From NCBI GenBank assembly GCA_000507305.1, contig DF239047.1, positions 314,771 through 378,770 of the forward strand: a stretch of DNA of 64,000 nt, given 5' to 3'. Each line of letters begins with the position of its first letter. The first letter of the stretch is position 1. The stretch comes from Breviolum minutum Mf 1.05b.01 (lineage: Eukaryota > Sar > Dinophyceae > Suessiales > Symbiodiniaceae). The position numbers and the translations under genes were made by a program. Below the pieces are notes generated by a model. The model saw only the letters and a list, made by a program, of their open reading frames with translations, was not told where the DNA came from and did no database searches. Positions 35,101-44,100 of this stretch are shown piece by piece.

Positions 35101-36341
35101 TCGTTCCAAGCGGCTGTGATCCGAAAACCGCCACATGAAATATTGCATGGCGGTCGCCTCCTCGTCGAATACCATTGGACGGGCACACAACCAGCTGAGA
35201 AATCAGATCTCTATGATTCAAGGCATACAAATAGCCCCTAGCAGTTGCTCCAACAGGTGCAACAATACACTTTTCTTGGAAAGGATCCAAAGGTGAACTC
35301 AAGACCATGGAAAGGCATGGTAAACACCAATCTGTCGGATTTTGTTTCTAGAACCAAAGTCTCATTCGGTCACTCCTTGTGATGACCAAATCGCTGAAGG
35401 GAATGCTTGCACACATACGCAACGCCTGCAAGCTGCGTATGCTAAGAGAAAGGCAGAATTTGAAAATCACTAGAACGCAGCGTTGAAAATATGGGCAAGC
35501 TTCATGGTCGCCCTCAGCCATTTTTTTGACGAGCCACGTGATCCAAGCACTCGCATGGCACTCCCATGTGTTGGTCTTAGTCGTCCTTCCAGCACCTGCA
35601 CTCTTTTGTGAACACTGAGGAGACCGTTTTTATTACGAGCAAGCTACGCAAAAGAAAGATTTGTCCATCTACAGCTATGTTATGTATCAATATATTGGAC
35701 TGACAAGAGCCATAGAGTCATATCACTTGGTAACTTGGTATCCTTACTGGTGAGATATTATACATTATTCATTAATAAGATTTGGGTTGCAAACAAACCC
35801 AAAAACTACCAACTTAAGAAATTCTTTGGAAGTAACTGCACTTATTCTTCCAGGGTATCTCACCAAAACTGCATGCAATTCTCCTCCAACTGGGCCTGTA
35901 GCAAGGTCGATCGCCCTGAACCCATGGGGCCCATCACTGCCACACGACTGGCCTGGTGTGGAAATTAAAATTCACTGAAGGTTGAGATTCAAACTGAAGA
36001 GATTTCCAGATTCAAAATTCCCCTCTTCCCAGAGAAAATGTTGGAAACTCCACCTTCCAAGATGAAACAGCACACAGGTCCCGGGCTATTTTTGGAAAAC
36101 AAAAAGACTCATCTTCCTTGCTGGCCACCAGATTTTCCACCCGAAAAAAAAAAATCCAATCCAACATTCGGAATACCCCCAACCAACCCGGACCAACCTG
36201 AGAGACTTCCAAGTCAATATCTTCGAGTGCCCAAAGTCCAGGTTTGGACTTGGGATATTGATATCTCACACTTTTCAACTTCAAGATGGCTTTTCCCCGG
36301 GTCTTCACACCCGTCAGCGGCCCAGGTGATGGAAACAAAAA
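32143..36341 (-). CDS. eEF3-like ABC protein, second nucleotide-binding domain with chromodomain insert (diverged)
   Basis: Ten minus-strand exons follow the order of eEF3 NBD2: 36341-36198 (FLFPSPGPLTGVKTRGKAI); 35952-35896 Walker A (SRVAVMGPMGSGRSTLL, Lys replaced by Arg); about 35194-35100 (AMQYFMWRFSDHSRLE); about 34550-34430 (CDRRSTVSGEFEFLGKK); 34268-34201 chromodomain-like (YEVKWLRCEEKTWVSKQIL); 33961-33915; 33778-33695 (ELTKQNVQKHLSCFQV); 33228-33150 Walker B (IVLAAALWQHPHILILDE, then LGD where eEF3 has PTN); 32911-32827 (FAGGVILVTENEAR, no switch histidine); 32224 to about 32143 (LRSLATEKWFMDDGVLHIE). eEF3 clears tRNA from the ribosomal E site using ATP. No LSGGQ signature was found, and HEAT repeats and NBD1 would not fit before 37.5 kb. 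A diverged paralogue or decaying copy. Confidence 0.75.
32970..33075. mobile_element. Family C element inside the eEF3-like gene
   Basis: The left end CACCCCCGGAAAACTAAG directly after TA at 32968-32969, and a weaker right arm with GGTTCCAGTCGTTTG. It lies in the intron between the Walker B and H-loop exons. Confidence 0.55.
33566..33680. mobile_element. Family B element, diverged, inside the eEF3-like gene
   Basis: Arms ATACATGTATGG and CTACCATACATAAATT with inner ACCCACATTT. It begins within 15 bases of the donor of the exon at 33695-33778. Confidence 0.6.
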
Positions 36342-36344
36342 CTG

Positions 36345-37541
36345 AAGGCCACATGGCTCCTGAGGGCCCGGTTTGGTCCGAGTTGGACAGAAGTTTGAGT
36401 CAACTGGGTAAAACCAACTGCATATCATAACGTTCCTTTGGAAACTGTTGCAATTCAAAAAGATATGAAAATATGTGTATGTATTTATATACATATACAA
36501 AGTCATACTCATCATCTTCATGCAACCTTCACTCCTACTTGGCTCTCAGCACGTTGTTGGAAAGCACCCCTTGGACATCCCCATATTTACTGCCGGCCTT
36601 CAGATCCACCACCACTTGCGAATGTTTGGCCTGGTGGCTTTATCTCCAGAGTCTTGCGAAAAGTCTTGTCTGTTATAATCTTCCAATGTTGGGTCTAAAA
36701 TCCAATTCTTGGAAGAAAACAAACAGATTTCTTTGGAAGATCTTCATCCATGCCATGTGCCTCTGCACAATGATAGCCCTGGCCCTCTGCAAACACCCCA
36801 GGTGTCGGCGACATTGCAGGCGAGAGGGCTGGAGTGGGCAACATTTCATGTGATTTATCAATTTATCAATTCCTGAATTCATATCTTGGCCTCACGATTC
36901 CAACATTCTGACACCGTCTGACCCTCGAAGTGTGCCCAAAAACCATGGACGAAAACCCGTGACCATGGTAACTTCCAGATTTGGGACTTAGAGCAAACTG
37001 ATTCTCCAATTTCCCAACATGTTATTTAGATGTCATGACGAATCCCAGGAGCTCTCCATGATTTTTGGCCTATCAAAAAGCCACGTTGTGGCTGCAGCCA
37101 TGTCAAGGTGTGCACAGCAAGTGGCCCCATGAGGCAAGGCAATGCAACAGAGTCAAAGCAAGGAAACCGCTACAAGTAGATCCTTGGGCAAGGAATGTTC
37201 CTATTTGATTGTGTCCATTCACACTCGTGCAACTCAGCCAAGGCACGTCTTGCCCAGATCAGGCCTGCCATGGCTTCAGAAGAAACGAAGGCAATTTGAT
37301 TGAGTTTGATTTATCCCAATGCTGTGACCTATACAACTAATTCCTCAAACGGTCTTACTCCTCAGCACGTGCCCAATTTCCGGTTTTTCAACTGCAGATC
37401 TCTGACAACTGCAAGTCTTGTGGTGGCTCAGCTAAAGCTGCTGTACATGCTGAGCTCAATCTGTCGTAAAAGAAGATCAAAAGGCAGATCTGATTCTCCG
37501 TGAACTACCACGCAAGCTCAAACTGCCTGAAGTTGAACTTC
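36345..37541. other. Between the eEF3-like exons and the DVNP 3' fragment
   Basis: Open minus-strand blocks near 36540-36650 (VVVDLKAGSKYGDVQGVLS) and 36720-36840 are coding-like but not assignable. They are too short in total to hold eEF3 HEAT repeats and the first ABC domain. Confidence 0.4.
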
Positions 37542-37618
37542 TCAAGCGTCGGCATAGATGGCCTTGGCCTTTGCATAGAGTGCCTTTCCCTGAGCCGTGG
37601 ATCCATTAATCGCGCAGA
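37542..37618 (-). pseudogene. DVNP gene, 3' end of last exon (separated by retrotransposon)
   Basis: The minus strand reads CAINGSTAQGKALYAKAKAI followed by YADA and TGA at 37542-37544. This is the usual C-terminus of dinoflagellate/viral nucleoproteins. It is in frame with, and directly continues, the exon cut at 46257; the first 16 bases (37603-37618) are the target-site duplication copy. It has no promoter or upstream exon of its own here. Confidence 0.85.
37603..37618. repeat. Target-site duplication, 3' copy
   Basis: CCATTAATCGCGCAGA, identical to 46257-46272. It flanks the LINE on its 3' side. Confidence 0.95.
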
Positions 37619-37669
37619 TTGACTCTTTGATCTGGATGGGCCCGCAGTACCATACAGCTATTTCCACAA

Positions 37670-40600
37670 TCACTGGCCGTTGTTGAAGCGGCGAAGTCCT
37701 TCAAGGAATTTCTGACATAGTATCAGATCTTTTGCATCTCTTGGCCACAAATGCCTCATGAGAAGAACATCTTCAGGTGCATCCTCGCCAGTGAAGCACT
37801 TCCAAAGATGATCCCACGTAGGATTGCAAATTCCACATTCTATGCAGCGACTTTCCACATGTGAAGAACGTAAGCGCACCTGTGGCGATTGGACCGCCCC
37901 TTGGATCAAAAGCCAAGCCAGACCATCATTTTGAGCCCATTTGCAGGCTAGCTCACGACGCTTGGTGATGTAGGGAGGAAAAGCATGGCCACTGAGTTCA
38001 TGCCTCCCTGATTGTCCATAAAGTTCAAAATGTTGAAGCCTGTAGGATTCGCGGACGTAGTGCCCAACCCTCTTCCAAGCAGCTTCCTCAATCAGCTCAT
38101 GTAGCTCAAAACCTTGTCTATACAAATCATGCACATACTTCCCATTGACGCTCCTCCAATTGAGTTCGCTCAGTGTAGAAGCAACGAATTGATCAAGCTG
38201 GCACTGAACCACCTCAATCCCTTGCTCTTGAAGCTTGCTGTTCCTCTGTGAAAGGAGACGGAGTTGTCTCATGAAAGCCACCATTCGCAAAGATGAATTT
38301 GCCCCAGCAACCACACGTCTCATGTGCGGGTTAGCATAGGTGAGTTTGCCAACTGCTTTCCACATGCTTTGTTCCTGCTGTTTGATCCAATCATTCTGCG
38401 GTTTGGTGCTGACCCATCCATAAGCCAGCTTGGCACGACCAAAGATACTGATGTCCTTGACTTTCCCATTGACAGTCGTGGGCAAGATACCAATCTTTCG
38501 GTACAAAGTGCCCACTCCACTGACTCTTTTGAGAAGCTTTGAGTCCTTCTGCATGTCCTCATCGAAGTTGCCCACCACCGTGCCTAAAACTTCAAAAGCA
38601 CTGCCAGGGACATTCATGTTCACCTTTTGGATTTTCTCAGGGTTCTCCATCAAGTGGTGCTCTTTAGAGCGTTGCAACCATCTTGCCTGCACATCTTCGA
38701 TGACTTGCTCATTAGTGGCGATTGCTGTGCGATCGTCCATGTATATTGAATGATACACTTCGTGCCCTAGGTCACGAAGGTCAGCTTCCACCAACTTTTT
38801 GAGAGCCAGCATCATAGTTGCCATAACTATGCAAGATCCTGGGTCGCCCTGTGGCAAACCCTGTGCCACACAATGTGGCTGAGGATAAACCCCTGAATCT
38901 ATCGTCACCCACCTTTTCATTGTTTTCCACTGCATGAAAAGTAACGAATGCCACCGAGTACAACTACTCGGCAACAGCTTTTCAAAGACAGCCTGCATGA
39001 CACTGACGTCTATCGTGTCGAAAGCGTGTTTGTAGTCCATCGTGACCCCAAACTTCTGCTTGTTCAATTCGTGAGCCAAGATTGAGGCCATAGCCTCAGG
39101 GCCTTGTGCACCTGGCATCCCGCCTGTGACGTTGGACGGGAACAGTTTGCATGACCATCCTCTCACCCATTCGGACCTCATCCATGTGGACGACCATGCC
39201 CTCCAAAAGGAGGACATGATAGCTATTGGTCTAAATTGTCCAGCCTGTAGGATTCGAAGTTCCTTCTTTGGTATGTGAACAAGCTTGCAATTGCAAACTG
39301 ACGACGGCACTGCTGTGAAGAGCTCCCAGCGTGCCATGACATTCCATATGTCTGTTGCTGCAGTCTCTGAGGCTGCAATCGTGCAAAGTTCCTCAGCATT
39401 CCAACCATCGATTCCAGCACACCCATTAATGGAACTCAATTGCTTTCGGAAAGACGCAACTGAAGGTCTGCCTTCGCCAATATGTTCTGGTTCAAAGCCC
39501 TCCTGAAGGACCTCCACCATTTTGGCAATCTTGTCCGGCTTTTCTTCTTCAGTCCACTTTTGATTCTTCCAAAGATCACCCCAGTATTGGAATAGGGCCT
39601 CTGCAGCTTGCATCTTTGTGGCTGTCACTCCATGTGCTGTATGGATTGATGGTGACAGCTTGCTGCCTTTCTTGTTGATCCATCCTGACTTCTTCTTGAT
39701 ATTGTGTCTCATGTCAGTCTTCCATTTGCTCAAAGCATCATTCATGCTTTGTGTCTCTTCATTCTTCTGGATCACTTCCTGTTTTCTCAGCTCCTCCTCA
39801 ACATCTCTCAGGTTGACCTCAGCAAAGCGATCATCGCCATAGAGTTTCTTGTAGATGTTCTTCGTCTCTCTGTCGAACTTATGCCTGCTGAGTCTTGCAC
39901 AAAGTTCATGAAGTCTGCCAATTCGAATTTGCCGCCTTCTTGTCTTTTGGTTCCTGTGTCGAGGATCCACAGCGTAGCTCCTTTTAGCAATGCCACAGTC
40001 GAAGCCTTTGATGTTCAAATGATTGACAAGGTGAATAATCCTTTGAATTTCTGCTAAATTGTCATAGCTGGACTCAATCTCGCAGATAGCCAACCTATAT
40101 GCAGTATTATAGGCCCACGAGATCTGTGCACAAACCATGCACCATTCCAGGTCTACAGCAACTTGTCCGCAATCTTCTGTCATCTCATCCCAATCTTGAT
40201 AGTTTTCTACCATTTTGCAACAGTCCTGCCAGCCTTTTTCTTGCCCAATGAGGTAGGCCAAATCAAAGAGCTCATGCCACCGAGCTTGACTTAACCAAAG
40301 CGGTCGTGTGAAGTTCTGCTTCATCTTGAATCTCCATTGGTTGGCGTCCTTCTTGTGAAGATGATCAAACTTGCATTCCACAATTTTGTGATCACTCAGT
40401 TTCTCATCTCGGACTTGCATAGTGTGAAGATCAAAGTTTGCCACACAATAGTCTATAGCCCTCGAGCCTGACCATCTGGTAGATTGGAAGTTAGCTTCAG
40501 GTTGCCAGCCACCAAGCACCGTGGCTAAAGTCCCAATCCAAGAGGCCTCCCACTCCTCATTAAAATCACCTAGCATCAGCCACTTTCCTTTCCAGGAAGC

Positions 40601-41161
40601 TTGTTCCCAGAAATCTTGGCATTTGCAAATCTGCTGGGTAATATAGTCACCCCTGGGGGCGACGTAATAATTCATGACAAGGATGTGGTCCACAGCAACG
40701 GCATGGAACTGGCCACCCTCCCAGCTGCAGTCTCCTATCCAGTTGGCCTCCAACTTGTCATCCACAAACGTGAGAATGCCACGATGCCACTGGTAGCCAG
40801 CCTTGGACTGGCTCTCTCCCAGCTTTCTTCCTCCTGTATGGAATCCACGATAGCCATTGCGATTCATGACTCGTTGAAGACTGAGCCATTGTTCATCTGT
40901 GCAAGAACACTCCTGCATGCAAAGGATGTTTGGTTTCTCCTCAGGATCTAAGGTGTCAAAGAGATGAACCACTCGCCAAGCACCAGTCAGTCCGCCAGTG
41001 TTGATAGTCCATAGTTTGAGCTCATAGCCATGACCTTTCTTCTTTTCCATCTTATGCTTCTTCCTTCTCAGCTTCGCTTCAGCAGCAATTTCCCAGTCTG
41101 TCTTGACTCCGTGCTCATCTGTAGCCATGCCACCCCGGAGGAAGGTGTGCATGGGTTGCAT
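37670..41161 (-). CDS. LINE ORF2: endonuclease-reverse transcriptase
   Basis: 1,163 residues. Residues 1-47 form a basic leader with an LRGG at 8-11. About 48-275 is an EEP/APE-type endonuclease: INTGGLTG, NILCMQE (E84), GDFNEEW (D199, N201) and SDHKIVEC (H258). About 600-870 is the reverse transcriptase: FRPIAIMS, VTMDYKHAFDT (D709), QGLPQGDPGS and YMDD (807-810), all catalytic acidic residues present. The C-terminus carries a CX2CX8HX3C zinc knuckle (CIECGICNPTWDHLWKC). The enzyme would nick target DNA and copy the element RNA there. Its start codon follows the ORF1 TGA by one codon in the same frame. Confidence 0.95.
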   Translation of the reverse strand: MQPMHTFLRGGMATDEHGVKTDWEIAAEAKLRRKKHKMEKKKGHGYELKLWTINTGGLTGAWRVVHLFDTLDPEEKPNILCMQECSCTDEQWLSLQRVMNRNGYRGFHTGGRKLGESQSKAGYQWHRGILTFVDDKLEANWIGDCSWEGGQFHAVAVDHILVMNYYVAPRGDYITQQICKCQDFWEQASWKGKWLMLGDFNEEWEASWIGTLATVLGGWQPEANFQSTRWSGSRAIDYCVANFDLHTMQVRDEKLSDHKIVECKFDHLHKKDANQWRFKMKQNFTRPLWLSQARWHELFDLAYLIGQEKGWQDCCKMVENYQDWDEMTEDCGQVAVDLEWCMVCAQISWAYNTAYRLAICEIESSYDNLAEIQRIIHLVNHLNIKGFDCGIAKRSYAVDPRHRNQKTRRRQIRIGRLHELCARLSRHKFDRETKNIYKKLYGDDRFAEVNLRDVEEELRKQEVIQKNEETQSMNDALSKWKTDMRHNIKKKSGWINKKGSKLSPSIHTAHGVTATKMQAAEALFQYWGDLWKNQKWTEEEKPDKIAKMVEVLQEGFEPEHIGEGRPSVASFRKQLSSINGCAGIDGWNAEELCTIAASETAATDIWNVMARWELFTAVPSSVCNCKLVHIPKKELRILQAGQFRPIAIMSSFWRAWSSTWMRSEWVRGWSCKLFPSNVTGGMPGAQGPEAMASILAHELNKQKFGVTMDYKHAFDTIDVSVMQAVFEKLLPSSCTRWHSLLFMQWKTMKRWVTIDSGVYPQPHCVAQGLPQGDPGSCIVMATMMLALKKLVEADLRDLGHEVYHSIYMDDRTAIATNEQVIEDVQARWLQRSKEHHLMENPEKIQKVNMNVPGSAFEVLGTVVGNFDEDMQKDSKLLKRVSGVGTLYRKIGILPTTVNGKVKDISIFGRAKLAYGWVSTKPQNDWIKQQEQSMWKAVGKLTYANPHMRRVVAGANSSLRMVAFMRQLRLLSQRNSKLQEQGIEVVQCQLDQFVASTLSELNWRSVNGKYVHDLYRQGFELHELIEEAAWKRVGHYVRESYRLQHFELYGQSGRHELSGHAFPPYITKRRELACKWAQNDGLAWLLIQGAVQSPQVRLRSSHVESRCIECGICNPTWDHLWKCFTGEDAPEDVLLMRHLWPRDAKDLILCQKFLEGLRRFNNGQ

Positions 41162-41164
41162 GTT

Positions 41165-44100
41165 TCAACAGTTTGTTTTGTTGATGGTGCCTTTGTTGCT
41201 GCACCACCTAACCGCTGCATCTCTTGCCTTTTTGATCTCAGGCTGAGTCATTTCAAGCTTTTCTCTTGCTTCTGCCATCATCTTGTTGTCTCTAATGGCA
41301 TTCCAAAACTCCAGACCAGGGCTGTAGTCTTTCCTGCCAACTTCAGCTTTGCACTGGATTCTTCTTCCTTGGTCACCATCTGATAAGCCTTTCCTGCACT
41401 TCTTGCATACCGCTTGCAGTTTGCCTTTTCGCATGCATTGTCTTTTGGCAAACTCAAAAACTACAGGTTCGTGCCCATTTTCAACTGCCTTCTTCAGATA
41501 GACAGTGTTCTTGTACCAGTCAGCGTCATAAGGCCTGAACTTGTTCACATAGTCATACCAATATTGACGCATAGTGATGTGCCTTTTCTTTTCTCTATGT
41601 GGGCAATCAAACCTCAGATGCTGCTTCTTGCTCAAGCGGAGCAAATACCCATGTGCATCACCTTGCTTCTTGCTGGTCTGTTTGACAGTCAACTTTGGCA
41701 ATGCCATCTCACAGTAAGGGCATACATACTCAGCATGCTCCTTCCAATCTTCCTTTTCCATGTTTCGAAAGGGAACATGTTGCACGAGTCCAACCATGCC
41801 CATGCCAGCGCCTTTTCGATGTCTCCTTGAATTGGCAGCAAGCGCATTCAAGAAAATCGCATAGTGCCTCGTCTTCAAATGTGTCGTGATTCTGGATGTT
41901 GTTTTGCTTCGGTCGACAATCTTGATGGTTTCTTGGCATATAGGACATGCCCATGTGTTCTTCCTTCTGCTACTCTTTGTGGAACTAGCTGAAGCTATGC
42001 TTTCACAGACTCTTAGCATATGTTCATCACTGCTGGACCCTCTCGATGAAAAGGTCCTCAGTAGCTCATCGATCTCATTCTTTCGAATCTTCTTTGGGGG
42101 TGTCTGAAACACCTCCTGCTCCTCTTCTTCTTCGTCCTCTGTAAAGGTCTCTTCCTCAAAAGGCCTCAAAAGTGCTTCATCCTCCTCTTGTTGCGCAGTA
42201 TCGGCGTCCCGGGTCACGTCCTCCGTGTTGCCCGATGCGCCACTGCTTCCTCTCTTTCCTCCTCCTCTGCAGATGGTTGAAAGCTGCTGTGTATCCACCA
42301 TGTCCTGTGTCAGGTTGACCTGCTCCTCCTGGCTATCTGTGTTCAACCACTCCTTAGGCCAAGATTTGCGCAAAGCAGGCTGCCTAAGTGCGAAGTAGTG
42401 TCCATGATGTAATACAATCGGCAAAATGATGGGTTTGCTGGATTCCTTGCCACGGATGACTGCTGCCCTGTGCCAATACTCCTTCAAGTGCGTTTGGTCT
42501 GCTTTCCCTTTGAAATGCCACACCACGATGTTGCATTGTTGCATCAAGGCTGCACCTGCTAGGCATAGCCCACACATCCACCTTTTCTCGCGTTGGAGCA
42601 CGTCATTCACAAAGGACTGGAAGTCCTTTGCTGGTTCGCCTGCTTCAGTGACCTGGTTGGCCACTGGGTCAACTGCCCAGCTCTCCTTCCATTGCTTCTG
42701 ATGTTGGATCAAAAAGCTCACCGTCTTGGCCCTTAAAGTTCTCGACAGTGTTTCTATTCGTTCTGCCGCCTTGTCATGACCCTGGGGGTTGTGCTGGGTG
42801 GCGACCATATAGGCCAAAGCTCGCCACCCACAATCACCTCCTCCTCCCAAGTTGATCAAAATTGATCCCTCAGGTCCTGTGCTTCCACCCTGCAATACCG
42901 GTTTGGCTTTGATTTCATTCTTCTTTGCTTTCTTCTTCTCTGGTGATTTGGCCTCCTTGCTTTGGCCATCCTGTGTTCTTTTCTCTGTCCCATCACCTTC
43001 TTCAGTTTCCATGAGGGTTGGTGCAACTTCAGCCTCAAACTTATGCGTGGGGGAAACTTCAATGGGATCTTGGTCATCAGCCGACCACCATCTCGTTCCG
43101 CGCATTTTCTGCTCTTTTTCTTTCTCCTCCTTAGTTGGTGTCCTGACTTTTTGCCAGTGTTGGATGGTGATGTGCTGCACCTTATCCGCATTCTTCATCT
43201 CATAGGCAAAGTTCATCTGCAATGGATGCTCCTCACATCTGCCCTGAAACGCCCATGTCTTGAATTTGCCATTTGGTGGCTTTGGATTGCTCTCTACTGT
43301 CCATCCCACCTCCTGTAGCCATGAACGAACGCTCAAAGGGCCCCAAAAGACAGGGATGCCACTAACTGACCATGCTCTGTTGCGGATTGAATCATCTGCT
43401 TTCAATATGCCTAGAAAGGCACCTCCTCCCGATCTCCTCGCCATTGCAACTCCATTTGTAGCTGCCAGCTGTTGCGTTCTTTTGTAGTAGTCCATGGTGG
43501 GCTCATTCTCCTCAACCTTTACCCATGTCACTGGTGGCTGTGTTGTGACATCTTGACGCAACCTTGTGATGAAAGTTGCAGAACAGCCAGACAAACTGAG
43601 CACCTTCTCAACGTCAGTGTCATTCACAGTGCAGTAACCACTGATAGTGTGTTCGCCTACCGACCATCCATGTGTTTTGATCTCTTGGATTTTCCCTTTG
43701 GCAACCCCATGTAGTGCAGCATGAGGGTGTTGCTTTAAGCCTTCTCTCTTCTTAGCGTCATCTATGAGCCAAAGATCGACAATGATTCGCAGTGTTGTCT
43801 GCTTCTCAGCAGTTGGCCCATTCTTCTCTTTCTTGATGGGCTCCACACCTTTGACATCTGCAGCTGCCCCAGTTGTAGTGGCAACCACTGCCCTTGCCAA
43901 AGCCAAATTGCTCAGATAAGGCAACCAAAGCACTTGATGATTCTTGACATTGGTGGGTTCTTCATCGCCAGCACGTGTGACCATGATGACATTGTTCACC
44001 AATGCGTGTGCTGCAGCTAGGCTTTGATATTCGGCCATCTTCTCAGCATTCTCGACAATGACCACCGAGCCCGATGGTTCTTTTCCACTTTCAAGCTCCT

